Positions 35,713 to 44,568 of a stretch of 64,000 nucleotides of DNA are shown in pieces. The stretch's first letter is position 1; every line of letters starts with the position of its first letter. Position numbers and translations under genes: made by a program. The DNA comes from Bryobacter sp964387685 (lineage in GTDB: Bacteria; Acidobacteriota; Terriglobia; Bryobacterales; Bryobacteraceae), in assembly GCA_964387685.1 (NCBI GenBank), contig CAYLXK010000009.1, positions 116,761 through 180,760 of the forward strand. The letters are read 5' to 3'. The notes under the pieces are model-generated. The model was not told the origin of the DNA. It was given only the letters and a program-made list of their open reading frames with translations, and searched no databases.

Positions 35713-36141
35713 CTATTCGAGTTCCAAATCCGGGAGTTTTGTTGGATCGCCGGTAGCCGGGGCGGGCCTTTGCCTGATCGATTGCCGAATAGCTAAGGCG
35801 ACAACTCCCGCGCCAAGGATGGTAGCGGCCACGGGCATATAGGACAAGAGGAGACCGCGCGATCCCTCCGGATGAGAAAGGATGCGGCGTTCATAAGTCT
35901 TGATGAAAGCGGCCTTGATCTGTTCGTCCGTCCAACCTTGGCTCAAATAACTGCGTATCTCGGCGCGTAACTCATCGGCTTTTGGCGATTGATGAACCAA
36001 TAAGTTCTCCCGCCAGCAGCAAGGCGCCATGAACATGCCGTACAGGCGCGCCAGACGTTTGTCCCCTTGGGAGAGGTCGGCCAGCAGCGGCCCGGCCAGC
36101 GGCCCAAGCGCCGCAGTTGTAAGGAATCTTCTTCGGTGCAT
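35713..36141 (-). CDS. CcmH/CycL-like cytochrome c biogenesis protein (variant thiol motif)
   Basis: 142 residues. It starts with a twin-arginine-like signal (MHRRRFLTTAALGPLAGPLLA), has a CcmH core (about 30-95, 'ADELRAEIRSYLSQGWTDEQI') and a membrane segment (about 100-122), the normal order. The haem-thiol motif LRCxxC is replaced by MAPCCWREN: a vicinal Cys pair in the same place. CcmH passes reductant to apocytochrome c; this variant is either a special reductant or has another role. No other ccm gene is in the window. The Cys-rich protein gene lies upstream, 150 bases away. Confidence 0.78.
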   Translation of the reverse strand: MHRRRFLTTAALGPLAGPLLADLSQGDKRLARLYGMFMAPCCWRENLLVHQSPKADELRAEIRSYLSQGWTDEQIKAAFIKTYERRILSHPEGSRGLLLSYMPVAATILGAGVVALAIRQSIRQRPAPATGDPTKLPDLELE

Positions 36142-36291
36142 TGTTTCTCCTCATCGCTAGATGGATTGGGGCATCATTCGTCCGAAAAGGCAGACGCCAT
36201 AGCAGTAGGGCAGCGCCTAAAGCAAACAGGCTACGCACGAGAGAAGGTGGGAGCCGGTCCGGAGTCGACTGATCGGAAAGGGAAAGAGACG

Positions 36292-36714
36292 TTAAGCGGA
36301 GGGAGGAGGACGCTGGAAGCGCTGAGCGTCAAAATTCGCGCTGGCGATGGACGGTGCTAACTCTCGAAGAGCCGCGGCGGCGGCTGGAGCTTGCGCAGTG
36401 AGGATGTCCAGCGGATTTATGCAGGCCGAAAATTTCGAAAGCACCGCCGGAGCATCGCTGCATTTGCCGCCACAAGCGGGTAAGGCACTCAAGGAGGCTG
36501 CCGCTTTCTGACCGGCCTTGAGGCGGTGACAAGCGGCCGTCGATTTTTTCTGGCAGCACTTCATGCCGCATTGCTCGGCGACCCGGACCTGAGCCCAAAG
36601 TTGAGAAACGTGAGGGTAAAGAAGACCGAACGCAATCGCGAGAACGGCGTAGAGGCGATACCGGTATGGAAGTGCGTTTGTCAAAATGTCTCGACTACGC
36701 CACGAGATTACCAT
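36292..36714 (-). CDS. Small cysteine-rich exported protein
   Basis: 140 residues from the ATG at 36714. The first ~30 residues hold a hydrophobic segment (YRLYAVLAIAFGLLYPHV), so it is exported or membrane-anchored. The middle has eight Cys in pairs: EQCGMKCCQKK (about 48-58), AACH (about 60), PACGGKCSD (about 80-88) and a single late Cys. A metal- or disulfide-based role is plausible. No family recognised. It is first in the run before the CcmH-like gene. Confidence 0.55.
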   Translation of the reverse strand: MVISWRSRDILTNALPYRYRLYAVLAIAFGLLYPHVSQLWAQVRVAEQCGMKCCQKKSTAACHRLKAGQKAAASLSALPACGGKCSDAPAVLSKFSACINPLDILTAQAPAAAAALRELAPSIASANFDAQRFQRPPPSA

Positions 36715-37234
36715 GAAGAGGACACGCAGCAAGGTGGCACGCTCCGGTCGAATGCTATGCTCGCGCCCAGAATAGTGCCGACTGAGTGCAAGAACCGGAA
36801 TAGCGAATGACGATCTGCCTTCGACCCCAATAGTGCCCTCGGCATGTAAGCGTCCCGGCCCCCGCTACGCCGAGCGGTGCAAGACGCGACAACGGCTAAG
36901 GATTGGAAAATCCCACTTCCCGACTACTAACCTGCGAATCGAGATCTACGCCCTGACTGGTGGATAAGTTGTATCGTGGGCGCGCAGGGACTCGAACCCC
37001 GGGCCTTTTGCGTGCGAAACAGAGCGATTTTCGCAAGTTGTTGATTACAGAACGAATATTTACGCAAGAAAAGTATGATTGCGCAACTAAAGTACGTGCT
37101 TGGGAGGGCTGTTTCCCAGAATGGGAGCCGTGGGCGTTGGGCACGAAATGGTTGGTGCTCCGCAGCGAAGGCGCTCTCCCCTCCCTTCTCCTACCCAGAG
37201 AACAGGAGGGGCACGCTTCGCCACTCCTACGCCA
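36715..37234. other. Non-coding stretch with a tRNA 3'-half-like sequence
   Basis: No convincing gene. The notable element is the tRNA 3'-half-like sequence starting at 36976. Short frames here read through that element. Confidence 0.6.
36976..37022 (-). repeat. tRNA 3'-half-like repeat, left copy (possible att site)
   Basis: The minus strand reads as a tRNA T-arm plus 3' acceptor (GGGGTTCGAGTCCC then GCGCCCAC), without a matching D-arm or 5' acceptor. 36976-37002 is identical, base for base, to 63928-63954 in the same orientation; beyond that the two copies remain similar for about 45 more bases. Confidence 0.7.
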
Positions 37235-37963
37235 TTATCGTCCAGCCTTGTGGTGGCCGAAGGTCGTGGTCTTAATCTGAATCTGTTTCGCAGCGGAGTT
37301 CAGCAGGGTTTCCTCTGCGAAGTTGGCGCCATCGGCGAGACTCGAGAAACGTATCTCCAAGGTGACTTTGTCTTCGGGATCCTGCGCGGAGTCGAGGTAA
37401 GTGTTCACCTTCAAGTTCCGTAACTTCATCGCCGCGGTGTCGAAGGTGAGGGTCACGCTATCGCCGGGCTTGGCGTAGTCGGTAAAGGAGAGCGAGCCAG
37501 CCGGGTTGATCGATGCCTTGCCCGATTGAAAAGCCGCCTGCATCGCCTGCGGATCGGGCGGAACGTAGCGGCGCACCAGACTCCCCACTCGATCCATGTA
37601 CTCACTCATTTCCTCGACCTTTTTCTCGACAATCCTGCCTTTCAACCCACGTCTCTTGCCGCTAGTCTGGGCGGGCTCGCTGTTACCGCCGATGGGGGTC
37701 TTCAGGACCTGGCCATCGGCGCCATAGCGGCATTCCTTCTGTTCTCGCTTCCTCACCTCGCCTTTCAGGCTGACCTCCGTCGTTTCGGTCCAAGTGTATT
37801 GGCGCAGGAGTGCCTTGCTTTGGTCCATCGACTGCTTGATGGCGCCGAGCTTCTGTTGCATTTGCTGCTTTACGGCGTCCTGCCCCGGGGCCGGAGCCAC
37901 AAGGAGTACGAGGACAGTGCCTGCGGTCATCGTAAGAGTTTTTAGTGTCTTTGGGTTTTTCAT
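37235..37963 (-). CDS. Exported protein of unknown function
   Basis: 242 residues with a signal peptide (about 1-27, MTAGTVLVLLVAPAPGQ) behind an AAGGAGA site. After it come a heptad-like helical part (about 30-55, QQMQQKLGAIKQSMDQSKALL), a basic middle (KRRGLKGRIVEKKVEEMSEYMDRV, about 100-123) and a beta-rich C-terminus ('SVTLTFDTAAMKLRNLKVNTYL'). Proteins of this layout occur in Acidobacteria, usually unannotated. It is last in a four-gene run of exported proteins. Confidence 0.75.
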   Translation of the reverse strand: MKNPKTLKTLTMTAGTVLVLLVAPAPGQDAVKQQMQQKLGAIKQSMDQSKALLRQYTWTETTEVSLKGEVRKREQKECRYGADGQVLKTPIGGNSEPAQTSGKRRGLKGRIVEKKVEEMSEYMDRVGSLVRRYVPPDPQAMQAAFQSGKASINPAGSLSFTDYAKPGDSVTLTFDTAAMKLRNLKVNTYLDSAQDPEDKVTLEIRFSSLADGANFAEETLLNSAAKQIQIKTTTFGHHKAGR

Positions 37964-37981
37964 GACTTTCTCCTTAGTTCT

Positions 37982-38728
37982 TCAATTCATCAGCAATGGC
38001 GCGGTGAGGGACATCACGAGGCGCGCCTCGCTAGGAACGTTGATCTGTTTGCCTTTCGCGCCAGCGCTGGAAGCTGCGCCCACACCTGCGCCAATCGCAC
38101 CACCGATTACGGCCCCCTTGCCGCCGCCCGCAATCGCTCCGACCCCGGCGCCGACTGCGCCCAAGCCGATGCCGCGTTTCACGGCTGTATTCGCCTTACT
38201 CTTCCCGGTGGCTTCCACCTCAGCGTACTCGGTAGAGGTGCTGTAGAGCCTGCCGGCAACGTTGACGTCCCGTAGCCGCAAGGCTATTTCTTGCCCGGCC
38301 TGCAGCGCCACTACTTCGAGGGTGCAATTGGCGCCGCGAGGAATGGCCGTCTGGCTGCCGACCATGACCGGGTCGTCGATGCTCGCGCGGTAACGCGCAC
38401 CCGGCTTGGCCGTGTTGCCGTCGATCGCGTCAATGGTACGGACCGTAATCTGGGTTCCGGCGGGGATGCTGATCACGGCGCCAGCAGGCGGCGCGGCAGT
38501 CATGGCAGCAGGTGGCGCGGCCAGCGGTGCAAAGTCGACACCAGCGATTGCGTCGATCTGGTAGGTCTTTGCTGTTCCGTCCGTCCCCAGAAACACAAGC
38601 TCGCGGGCGTTCGCGCTGATAAGCGTCCCTTGCGCCGCCAGGCCGTTTTTCAATTTCAGTACATCCGCCTGGAGTACAGCGGCCAGTACGGCGCCAGCTC
38701 CGAAGATAGGTATAAATTTGAATTTCAT
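37982..38728 (-). CDS. Exported protein with glycine-zipper tail
   Basis: 248 residues with a signal peptide (MKFKFIPIFGAGAVLAAVLQ). An N-terminal beta-rich module (about 22-65, 'LKLKNGLAAQGTLISANARELVF') resembles the small domain that precedes stress or surface proteins; a second part (about 85-175) is beta-rich; the C-terminus carries a glycine zipper 'GIGLGAVGAGVGAIAGGGKG' (about 188-207) typical of proteins inserting in the outer membrane. Function unknown. 18 bases downstream of it begins the next gene of the same run. Confidence 0.75.
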   Translation of the reverse strand: MKFKFIPIFGAGAVLAAVLQADVLKLKNGLAAQGTLISANARELVFLGTDGTAKTYQIDAIAGVDFAPLAAPPAAMTAAPPAGAVISIPAGTQITVRTIDAIDGNTAKPGARYRASIDDPVMVGSQTAIPRGANCTLEVVALQAGQEIALRLRDVNVAGRLYSTSTEYAEVEATGKSKANTAVKRGIGLGAVGAGVGAIAGGGKGAVIGGAIGAGVGAASSAGAKGKQINVPSEARLVMSLTAPLLMN

Positions 38729-38740
38729 GGTGTGTTCCTT

Positions 38741-39241
38741 TTACTCGACGATGGGCAAATTCGAAGAAATTTGCAGATCCACGAGCTTCTCGATTTGGTT
38801 TTCAATCTGCAGGAAGCGGGCCGCTTGCTTCACTGATACGGCCTGGCTCATGACTCCGAAGTACCGCTTTTTGAGTTGGTTCCGGCGCGCGTCGAAATCA
38901 AGCAGCCCGGTGGCAATCTGGGTCAACTTTTCGTCGGATAGTGAGCCGTAGTTTTCGGCATACATTCGAATGAGCGCGGTGCGTTCATCGCCAAGTTTGG
39001 TCAGCGCTTTGTCGTATTCGTTGTAGGCCGGCCAGAACTTCGCGGACTCTTCTGGGAGCATCTGCATCAACTCGGTCAGGATGGCCACCTTGGCCTTCTT
39101 GAGATCCTGCCGGAGCATGGCGACATAGGCTTTCAGGTTGGCTTCCTGGGTTTCCTCTGGTGTGGGGGCGCTTTGTGCGGACAGAGTGGCGGCCAATGCG
39201 AACAGCAGGGCCGCGACTAAAATCCTGGGTGTCTTTTTCAT
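38741..39241 (-). CDS. Small helical periplasmic protein (Spy/CpxP-like appearance)
   Basis: 166 residues with a signal peptide (about 1-22, ending TLSAQS). The remainder is charged and almost all helical, with an 'ESAKFWPAYNEYDKALTKLGDERTALIRMYAENYG' block (about 64-98, positions about 38950-39060) and no Cys. This resembles Spy/CpxP-type periplasmic chaperones, which are stress-induced, but the LTxxQ signature is absent, so the likeness is only of form. 12 bases from the neighbouring gene. Confidence 0.65.
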   Translation of the reverse strand: MKKTPRILVAALLFALAATLSAQSAPTPEETQEANLKAYVAMLRQDLKKAKVAILTELMQMLPEESAKFWPAYNEYDKALTKLGDERTALIRMYAENYGSLSDEKLTQIATGLLDFDARRNQLKKRYFGVMSQAVSVKQAARFLQIENQIEKLVDLQISSNLPIVE

Positions 39242-39287
39242 AAAAAGGATCCTCTCTTGCGAGTGAGTTCTAGGGTCTTGAAGTGGT

Positions 39288-40181
39288 TCAGCGATTAGTT
39301 ACGCTGACGGAGGTTTCGGGGTTGCGGTCGCGATTGGGGTCGATGAGGACGCCGGCCGGAAAGGCGACCGAGATTGGCTTGTCGTTGGTGTCGAGACAGA
39401 GGAGATGATTGTTGTCTCCATCGCCGAGGTCGGCCAATGCCATCGGCTTGACTTCGCGCAAGGCGCCGTCTTGGGCCCGCACGGTGACGCGATAGAGGGC
39501 TCGCTCTGCATCGCCCGGTTCTTTGCCGTTGGCAAGTTTCACTCCACCGGCCCAGACCACACGCACGGCCTGCGCGGTGCCCTTGGCCGGGCAGGCGCTA
39601 CCTTTGGTGCGACTGACGCCCAAACCCTGGTCTTTCGCGTTCGGATCGAAGCGTTCTGCCAGGATCAGCGTCGGTCCTGGTGCGAGCGGCGTCACTGCCA
39701 CCCCAGCGCCCCGGAAATCCACCTTGCCGTCGATGGAATGGAGGTGCCCGACAATCTCAACCCGCGCGGGGGGATCGTTGTCGGCATTGCCGAATTCGCC
39801 CATCAGAAGGACCGTCCGCAACTCGCCCGCATCGGTTGCGGGTAGAAACGAAACGCAGTGCACCGTGCCTTTGGCGCCCGATTTTTTAGTGACCAGGAAA
39901 TCGCCCGACTGGAGCGTGGTGTGATCGACTTCGGTGGAAAAAATAACGGGCATGCCGTCAAGGCCCTTGGCTCCCCGGCAAATCATGTTGGCCCGCAGTG
40001 GCAAGGTGTTATCGAGGCCGAAGAAAGCCGACAGCAAACTTGCCGATTGTCCGCCCGCCTCCTTAGGCAACCCCTTGGCGGGGGTTGTATCCGCCTGCTG
40101 GCGGCTGCGCACATCGGCCACGCCGTGCGTGGGCAAGAAAAGAAAGGCTACGAGTGCAACCCGAAAGAAAAGTGTTTTCAT
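39288..40181 (-). CDS. Exported protein of unknown function, paralogue of the gene at 46.5 kb
   Basis: 297 residues with a signal peptide (MKTLFFRVALVAFLFLPTHG). It shares an order of blocks with the 299-residue protein at 46478-47377: 'AFFGLDN..L' / 'AYLGGFG', 'DGMPVIFSTEVDHTTLQSGDF' / 'DGMPIDLNVQIDASSLRPEHF', a paired Cys, 'LRTVLLMGEF' / 'LSTILLTGPF', 'GPTLILAERF', 'LADLGDGDNNHL' / 'FDDLGDGDNFVEL' and a late 'GVLIDPNRDRNPET' / 'GFFYDPMNFPNFAT'. That indicates a common ancestor; no function is known to me. Confidence 0.75.
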   Translation of the reverse strand: MKTLFFRVALVAFLFLPTHGVADVRSRQQADTTPAKGLPKEAGGQSASLLSAFFGLDNTLPLRANMICRGAKGLDGMPVIFSTEVDHTTLQSGDFLVTKKSGAKGTVHCVSFLPATDAGELRTVLLMGEFGNADNDPPARVEIVGHLHSIDGKVDFRGAGVAVTPLAPGPTLILAERFDPNAKDQGLGVSRTKGSACPAKGTAQAVRVVWAGGVKLANGKEPGDAERALYRVTVRAQDGALREVKPMALADLGDGDNNHLLCLDTNDKPISVAFPAGVLIDPNRDRNPETSVSVTNR

Positions 40182-40218
40182 TGTTTCGCCTGTAGAAATC
40201 CCTGGTTCATTGTGCGGC

Positions 40219-41202
40219 TCATGGCCGGGCTATGGGTGAAGGGTGCGCATCGGTAAGGATGCGAAAACCAAGATGAGCGGCGCTGAAATTGACTTCAAGA
40301 CCTTCGCGTGCCGCCACGCGATACCGTTGGCAGTAGTTGCTGCAGAGGTAGGATCCCCCCTTGATGGTGAAACGGGGCACCCCTGGGCGAAAGGGCGTCT
40401 CGGTCCATTCCCAAACGTTGCCGATCAGGTCGTAGGCGCCCGTTCTTCCGGGTTGGAAGCAGCCGGCGGGCGCGGTTCCGGCATAGCCGTCCTGGCGCGA
40501 GTTCTCAGTAGGAAAGACCCCGGTCCAGATATTGGCGCGCGGGCTGCCATCGGGAGCGCGCACTCCCGATTCGGGATCCCGTGGGTCAAAGAGACCAAGG
40601 TTTGCGGCGTATTCCCACTCCACTTCGGTCGGGATGCGTCCACCGGCCCAAGCTGCATAGGCGCGTGCGTCGTTGAGCGTAACGTGGACCACCGGATGGA
40701 GCGACAGTCCGGCGACAGTGGAGCCGGCGCCTTGCGGAGTTCGCCAAGTCGCGCCGGCGTCAATGGTCCACCAGGACAGAAAGACCTCAGGCGTGATGCT
40801 TTTGCGGAATCGCGCGGAGCCGCCGTTACGTTCGGCATCAGTTACATAGCCCGTGGCTTCGACAAAGGCGGCGAATTGGCTATTGGTCACTTCATGGGCC
40901 TGCAAGCGAAACGCGGAGACGAAGACCTTGCGAGGTGGGCCCTCTTCCCCGTAAAGAGGGTCGGCGCCCTGGACGAAGCCGCCCCCGGGGATGTCGACGA
41001 AGGCGCCGAGATTGGATTCGCTGTAGTGGCAACTGCCCGCGTGGGCACCCGAGAGTTCCAACCGTCCAAGCAGAAGCGCTGCTGCAATAGCGGTTGCTAC
41101 GGTTCCGAGCGCTGCAGCCGCAAAGACGATGGCCGGCCGTCTAGCCATGCTCAACCGCCTTATTCGCTCGATCTCCCGGGTGCTTTTCCAATGCGTTGTC
41201 AT
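40219..41202 (-). CDS. Formylglycine-generating enzyme/sulfatase-modifying factor homologue
   Basis: 327 residues from the ATG at 41202 (good site GAGGTGAGG). An N-terminal membrane anchor (about 20-45) is followed by an FGE/SUMF domain: 'IPGGGFVQGADPLYGEEGPP', 'EVTNSQFAAFVEATGYVTDAE', 'HPVVHVTLNDARAYAAWAGGRIPTEVEWEYAA', 'GNVWEWTETPF', 'KGGSYLCSNYC'. FGE oxidises the sulfatase active-site Cys to formylglycine, and a sulfatase with CGPSR is in the same gene run. The catalytic Cys pair here is Cys287-x3-Cys291, one residue tighter than the usual Cys-x4-Cys of SUMF1 and bacterial FGEs. Confidence 0.88.
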   Translation of the reverse strand: MTTHWKSTREIERIRRLSMARRPAIVFAAAALGTVATAIAAALLLGRLELSGAHAGSCHYSESNLGAFVDIPGGGFVQGADPLYGEEGPPRKVFVSAFRLQAHEVTNSQFAAFVEATGYVTDAERNGGSARFRKSITPEVFLSWWTIDAGATWRTPQGAGSTVAGLSLHPVVHVTLNDARAYAAWAGGRIPTEVEWEYAANLGLFDPRDPESGVRAPDGSPRANIWTGVFPTENSRQDGYAGTAPAGCFQPGRTGAYDLIGNVWEWTETPFRPGVPRFTIKGGSYLCSNYCQRYRVAAREGLEVNFSAAHLGFRILTDAHPSPIARP

Positions 41203-41214
41203 CCTCACCTCGAA

Positions 41215-41718
41215 CTAGTGGAGTGCATATTTCAAGGCCGCCAAAGCCGATCCGATCCCCCCGGCACAGACCGCGCCCCCAAGAGGGAGCCAAGACTTAG
41301 GGTGGATGGCCCAGCCCACTCGTGCGCCCAGAACGACGAGGATGGCAACGCAGAAGACCTGCGAGACCGCCACCGCAATGGCGAAATCCATCCTGCCGAG
41401 CCCGAACCCGACGAGGAAAAGGGTGGGCACGATGGCCACGGCGAGCGTCGCCTGAGAGTGCTGCCATGCGGCGGTCCAGGCCTTTCGCGTCAGGATCCGT
41501 TCCTGGGTTTGGACGCCTTGGGCCAGGACCTCCGAGAAAGCTTTCGCCAAGGTCACGGCTGCAACCGAACCAAACAGGACGATCGCGGGCCGATGCGGTT
41601 TCGTGTGCGCTTCTTCGAAGGCCATCAGCATGCTCAGCACCAAAATGGCGCCGTAGATCAGGCCCAAGGCCGCCTGATCGATCCGTTTCCAGCCGGGCTT
41701 AAGAAATAGGGGGTACAT
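41215..41718 (-). CDS. Small integral membrane protein
   Basis: 167 residues from the ATG at 41718 (MYPLFLKPGWKRIDQ). There are four membrane segments: about 18-38 ('AALGLIYGAILVLSMLMAF'), 50-70, 95-130 and 138-160. No motif I recognise. It lies 12 bases before the FGE gene and 37 after the DJ-1/PfpI gene and probably shares their transcript. Confidence 0.7.
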   Translation of the reverse strand: MYPLFLKPGWKRIDQAALGLIYGAILVLSMLMAFEEAHTKPHRPAIVLFGSVAAVTLAKAFSEVLAQGVQTQERILTRKAWTAAWQHSQATLAVAIVPTLFLVGFGLGRMDFAIAVAVSQVFCVAILVVLGARVGWAIHPKSWLPLGGAVCAGGIGSALAALKYALH

Positions 41719-41755
41719 GCTAGATCGGTATCCGTCGGGCCGCCAGGCAGCGGGC

Positions 41756-42589
41756 CTAAGGTTTCCTTTCCGTGGCAATTTTTTCCAGGATGCGGTGCGC
41801 TGTCTCATAGCCGCTGTTCTGGTTCTGGCCGGTGATCAGATTGCCGTCGATGGTGGTGTGGGTCATAAAGGGATCGAGCCATCCGTGCTGGCACTCGAAG
41901 ATAGCGCCGGCTTTCTTCAGTTCTTCTTCCGGATGCTTGGGCGTAACGGCGATGCCAAAGGTATTGATCTGATCGTTGGTCACCCCTGTGACGCGCCGGC
42001 CTTTGACGAGAGGTTGGCCGTCGATTCCCTTGGCGCTGCAAAGGCCCAACGCGCCATGGCAAACCGAGCCGAGGATTTTGCCCTGGGCGTTGGCGCGAGT
42101 GATGAGTCCGGCGAGGTCCTCGCTTTGCATCAGGTCATAGGCCGCGCCCCAACCGCCCGCCATGAAGATCACGTCGTAGTCCGCGGGGTTGATGTCGCTT
42201 ATCTTCTTGGAGTTCTTCAGCTTCGCCATGGCGGCCTGATCCGCCATAAAGCGTCGATCATCCTCGCTAGAGAGCGGCCAAGACCAGGAGGGGGGCTGGA
42301 CCGGGATTTCCCCGCCTTTGGGAGAGGCCATGTCTACCTCCAGTCCGGCGTTGATAAATGCATAGTAAGGAACGGTGAACTCCGAGCCAAAAGCGCCGGT
42401 GTCCTTTTTGAGGGGGTCGAGCCGGTTGTGGTTCGTACAGATGACCAGCGCGCGGCGGCCCCTTAGATCGAATTGCGGAATGGCGTAGTGGCGGTGCAGG
42501 CCCATCGCCGCCAGGATTGGGCGCAGATAAATGGCGGTGATCGTAAGAAAGATGAGGGCCCCGATGAGAGAATAAAAACCTTTATGCAT
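41756..42589 (-). CDS. Membrane-anchored DJ-1/PfpI-family protein (Hsp31-like)
   Basis: 277 residues behind an AAGGAG site. A membrane segment (about 8-28) is followed by a class I glutamine-amidotransferase-like domain: the acidic residue in GSEFTVPYYAF (about 68-78), 'MAGGWGAAYDL' (about 143-153) and the nucleophile elbow ILGSVCHGALGL (Cys about 176), then a His in 'FECQHGWLDPF'. Members act as glyoxalases, chaperones or proteases. The gene follows the sulfatase by 45 bases. Confidence 0.88.
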   Translation of the reverse strand: MHKGFYSLIGALIFLTITAIYLRPILAAMGLHRHYAIPQFDLRGRRALVICTNHNRLDPLKKDTGAFGSEFTVPYYAFINAGLEVDMASPKGGEIPVQPPSWSWPLSSEDDRRFMADQAAMAKLKNSKKISDINPADYDVIFMAGGWGAAYDLMQSEDLAGLITRANAQGKILGSVCHGALGLCSAKGIDGQPLVKGRRVTGVTNDQINTFGIAVTPKHPEEELKKAGAIFECQHGWLDPFMTHTTIDGNLITGQNQNSGYETAHRILEKIATERKP

Positions 42590-42634
42590 GGCAATGCTCC
42601 TTCAGTTGATTTCGTTTTCGTCCGCTGGCCGCAT

Positions 42635-44425
42635 TCAGCTTTTGGCCGCAACTGGCCGTACAAGACCCCGGACCATCCGGAACGCGAAGAACAGGGTGCC
42701 CGCAAGGGCAAGAATTGCTGCGAGCGCGTAGGGCCAGTACTTGTGCAACGCTTTCTTCGCGACATTCTTGAAGAGTTCCTTAAAGGCGGAGTCTTCAGGG
42801 CCAAGCTCAATCACACCGACCTTTTCTGAGTAGGCCCGGTATTCGGCCAACATGCTTTCAAACAGTTTGGGGTTGGCGGAAGATACGTCTTTGGTTTCGC
42901 CCGGATCCGTAGAAAGATCGTAAAGACGCCACTTGGTGTCGCCTATGGGAGGCGAAAGGCGGGTGATCTTCCATGGGCCGCGATAGAGTGCGGCATTGCC
43001 GCTCACCTCAAAGCCAAATCCTTCGTTCTCGGGCCGGCTGCGCTCTGCCTGTTTAGCCAGCACCGGGAAGGCGCTGCGCCCAAAGAATTCGGCAGCATTA
43101 TAGGGTACACGCGCCGCATCCAAGACCGTCGGCAACAGATCGGCCACGTGAACCGGCGCATCCAGGACGCCCGTTGCCTTGATGCCGGGGCCAACTGCGA
43201 TGAAGGGAACCCGCAGACCCCCTTCACTGCCATAGAACTTATAAAGATCGAAGGGGGCAGAGGAGACCGAAGCCCATTCCGGCCCAATGGCCGTTAAGCT
43301 GTTTAGCTGGCCCATGTTCTCGGGTGAGGTGTTGAAGCCCTCGATCAACTCGATGCCGCGCACGAGCAAGCTCTGGAACCCTTCGAACTTGGTGACGGCC
43401 GATTCCGCGCCATTGTCGGATGTGATGATGACGATGGTGTTCTCGAGCTTTCCGGAGGCTTCGAGGTGGGCCAGCAAGCGTCCGAGATGCTCATCGGCGG
43501 CGCTCAGCATGCCGGCGTTTACCTGCATCTCGCGGGCGGAAAGTGCCCGTTCTTCGGGCGTGAGATCGCTCCATGCGCGATGCGTCTTGGGCGCTGGGGC
43601 CAATTGTGTGCTGGGTGGGACCAGCCCACGTTCGATGGCCCGCTGCAGCTTTGCTTTGCGTATCACGTCCCAGCCGGCGTCGAACACACCGTTGTAAGAA
43701 TCGATGTAAGGTTTCGGCACCTGCACCGGAATGTGCACGGCCTGAAGCGATAGGAATGCGAAGAACGGGGCATTGGAGCCGCCCGCATCGATGTAATTGA
43801 TCATCTTGTCGACCAGGTTGCGAGAAGAATAGTAATCCTTGGGTAGTTGGATCGGCTTGCCGTCTTCAAACCAGCCCACGTCGTTGTATCCGGGTAGATA
43901 CGGCTTGGCGTTGTAGTTGCTGCCGCCGGTGGCATCCATGACGTAGGACCGGTCGAACCCGAAGCGGTTCGGAAGGTTCGCGCCGGATTCGCCAATGCCC
44001 CATTTGCCGGTGACATAGGTTCTGTAGCCCGCCGCGGAGAGCATGCTGGCGATGGTTTTGCGATTGGCGCTCCAGAGCATGGAGTAACCGGGGCGGGTGC
44101 GCATCTCGTCCGACACCGTTTCCATGAGGGTCCCCATGCCGACCTGGTGATTGTCCATGCCCGTCATGAGCATGGCGCGGCTGGGTCCGCAAAAGGGCGA
44201 GGAGTGAAAGCGGGAGAGCATGACGCCTTTTTTCGCCATGGCATCAATGTTGGGAGTGCGCGTGTCGCTACCATAGGCTCCGAAATCCATGAAGCCCACA
44301 TCATCGAAGAGGACGAAAAGAATGTTTGGCCGCGAGTCTTGCGCCAAGGCCGGAACGGTGCTTGCCAGGCCGAAGGCAAACAGGGAGATGAATGAAAATG
44401 CAATTACAGAAGTGAGTTTCCTCAA
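42635..44425 (-). CDS. Type I arylsulfatase
   Basis: 596 residues from the TTG at 44425, chosen because the signal peptide (LRKLTSVIAFSFISLFAFGL, then ASTVPALAQ) begins there; a further TTG at 44524 would add 33 non-signal residues. The sulfatase motif is Cys79 in FCGPSRAML (CxPxR), the residue turned to formylglycine; calcium and substrate residues are seen in VLFDDVGFMDFGAYGS, TGKWGIGE, ITSDNGA and YNGVF. The C-terminus has a hydrophobic anchor (YALAAILALAGTLFFAF). It likely removes sulfate esters in the periplasm. The FGE homologue downstream is the natural maturase. Confidence 0.93.
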   Translation of the reverse strand: MRKLTSVIAFSFISLFAFGLASTVPALAQDSRPNILFVLFDDVGFMDFGAYGSDTRTPNIDAMAKKGVMLSRFHSSPFCGPSRAMLMTGMDNHQVGMGTLMETVSDEMRTRPGYSMLWSANRKTIASMLSAAGYRTYVTGKWGIGESGANLPNRFGFDRSYVMDATGGSNYNAKPYLPGYNDVGWFEDGKPIQLPKDYYSSRNLVDKMINYIDAGGSNAPFFAFLSLQAVHIPVQVPKPYIDSYNGVFDAGWDVIRKAKLQRAIERGLVPPSTQLAPAPKTHRAWSDLTPEERALSAREMQVNAGMLSAADEHLGRLLAHLEASGKLENTIVIITSDNGAESAVTKFEGFQSLLVRGIELIEGFNTSPENMGQLNSLTAIGPEWASVSSAPFDLYKFYGSEGGLRVPFIAVGPGIKATGVLDAPVHVADLLPTVLDAARVPYNAAEFFGRSAFPVLAKQAERSRPENEGFGFEVSGNAALYRGPWKITRLSPPIGDTKWRLYDLSTDPGETKDVSSANPKLFESMLAEYRAYSEKVGVIELGPEDSAFKELFKNVAKKALHKYWPYALAAILALAGTLFFAFRMVRGLVRPVAAKS

Positions 44426-44568
44426 GGATCGTACCCTCAGATTTCCCGCCGGGCCAAGGCAAATGCGATCGGGGCATGTGCGGTCGGGCCAGCGGCTCGG
44501 AATATTACTGCTCAATTGGAGCAAAGTAGGGGGGGCCTAGCTGAAGTTCCTGCTCGGCCAAATGCTAT

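Noticed and set aside
36976..37050. A complete tRNA gene
   Set aside because: Only the T-arm and 3' acceptor side are recognisable; no matching D-arm or 5' acceptor strand.
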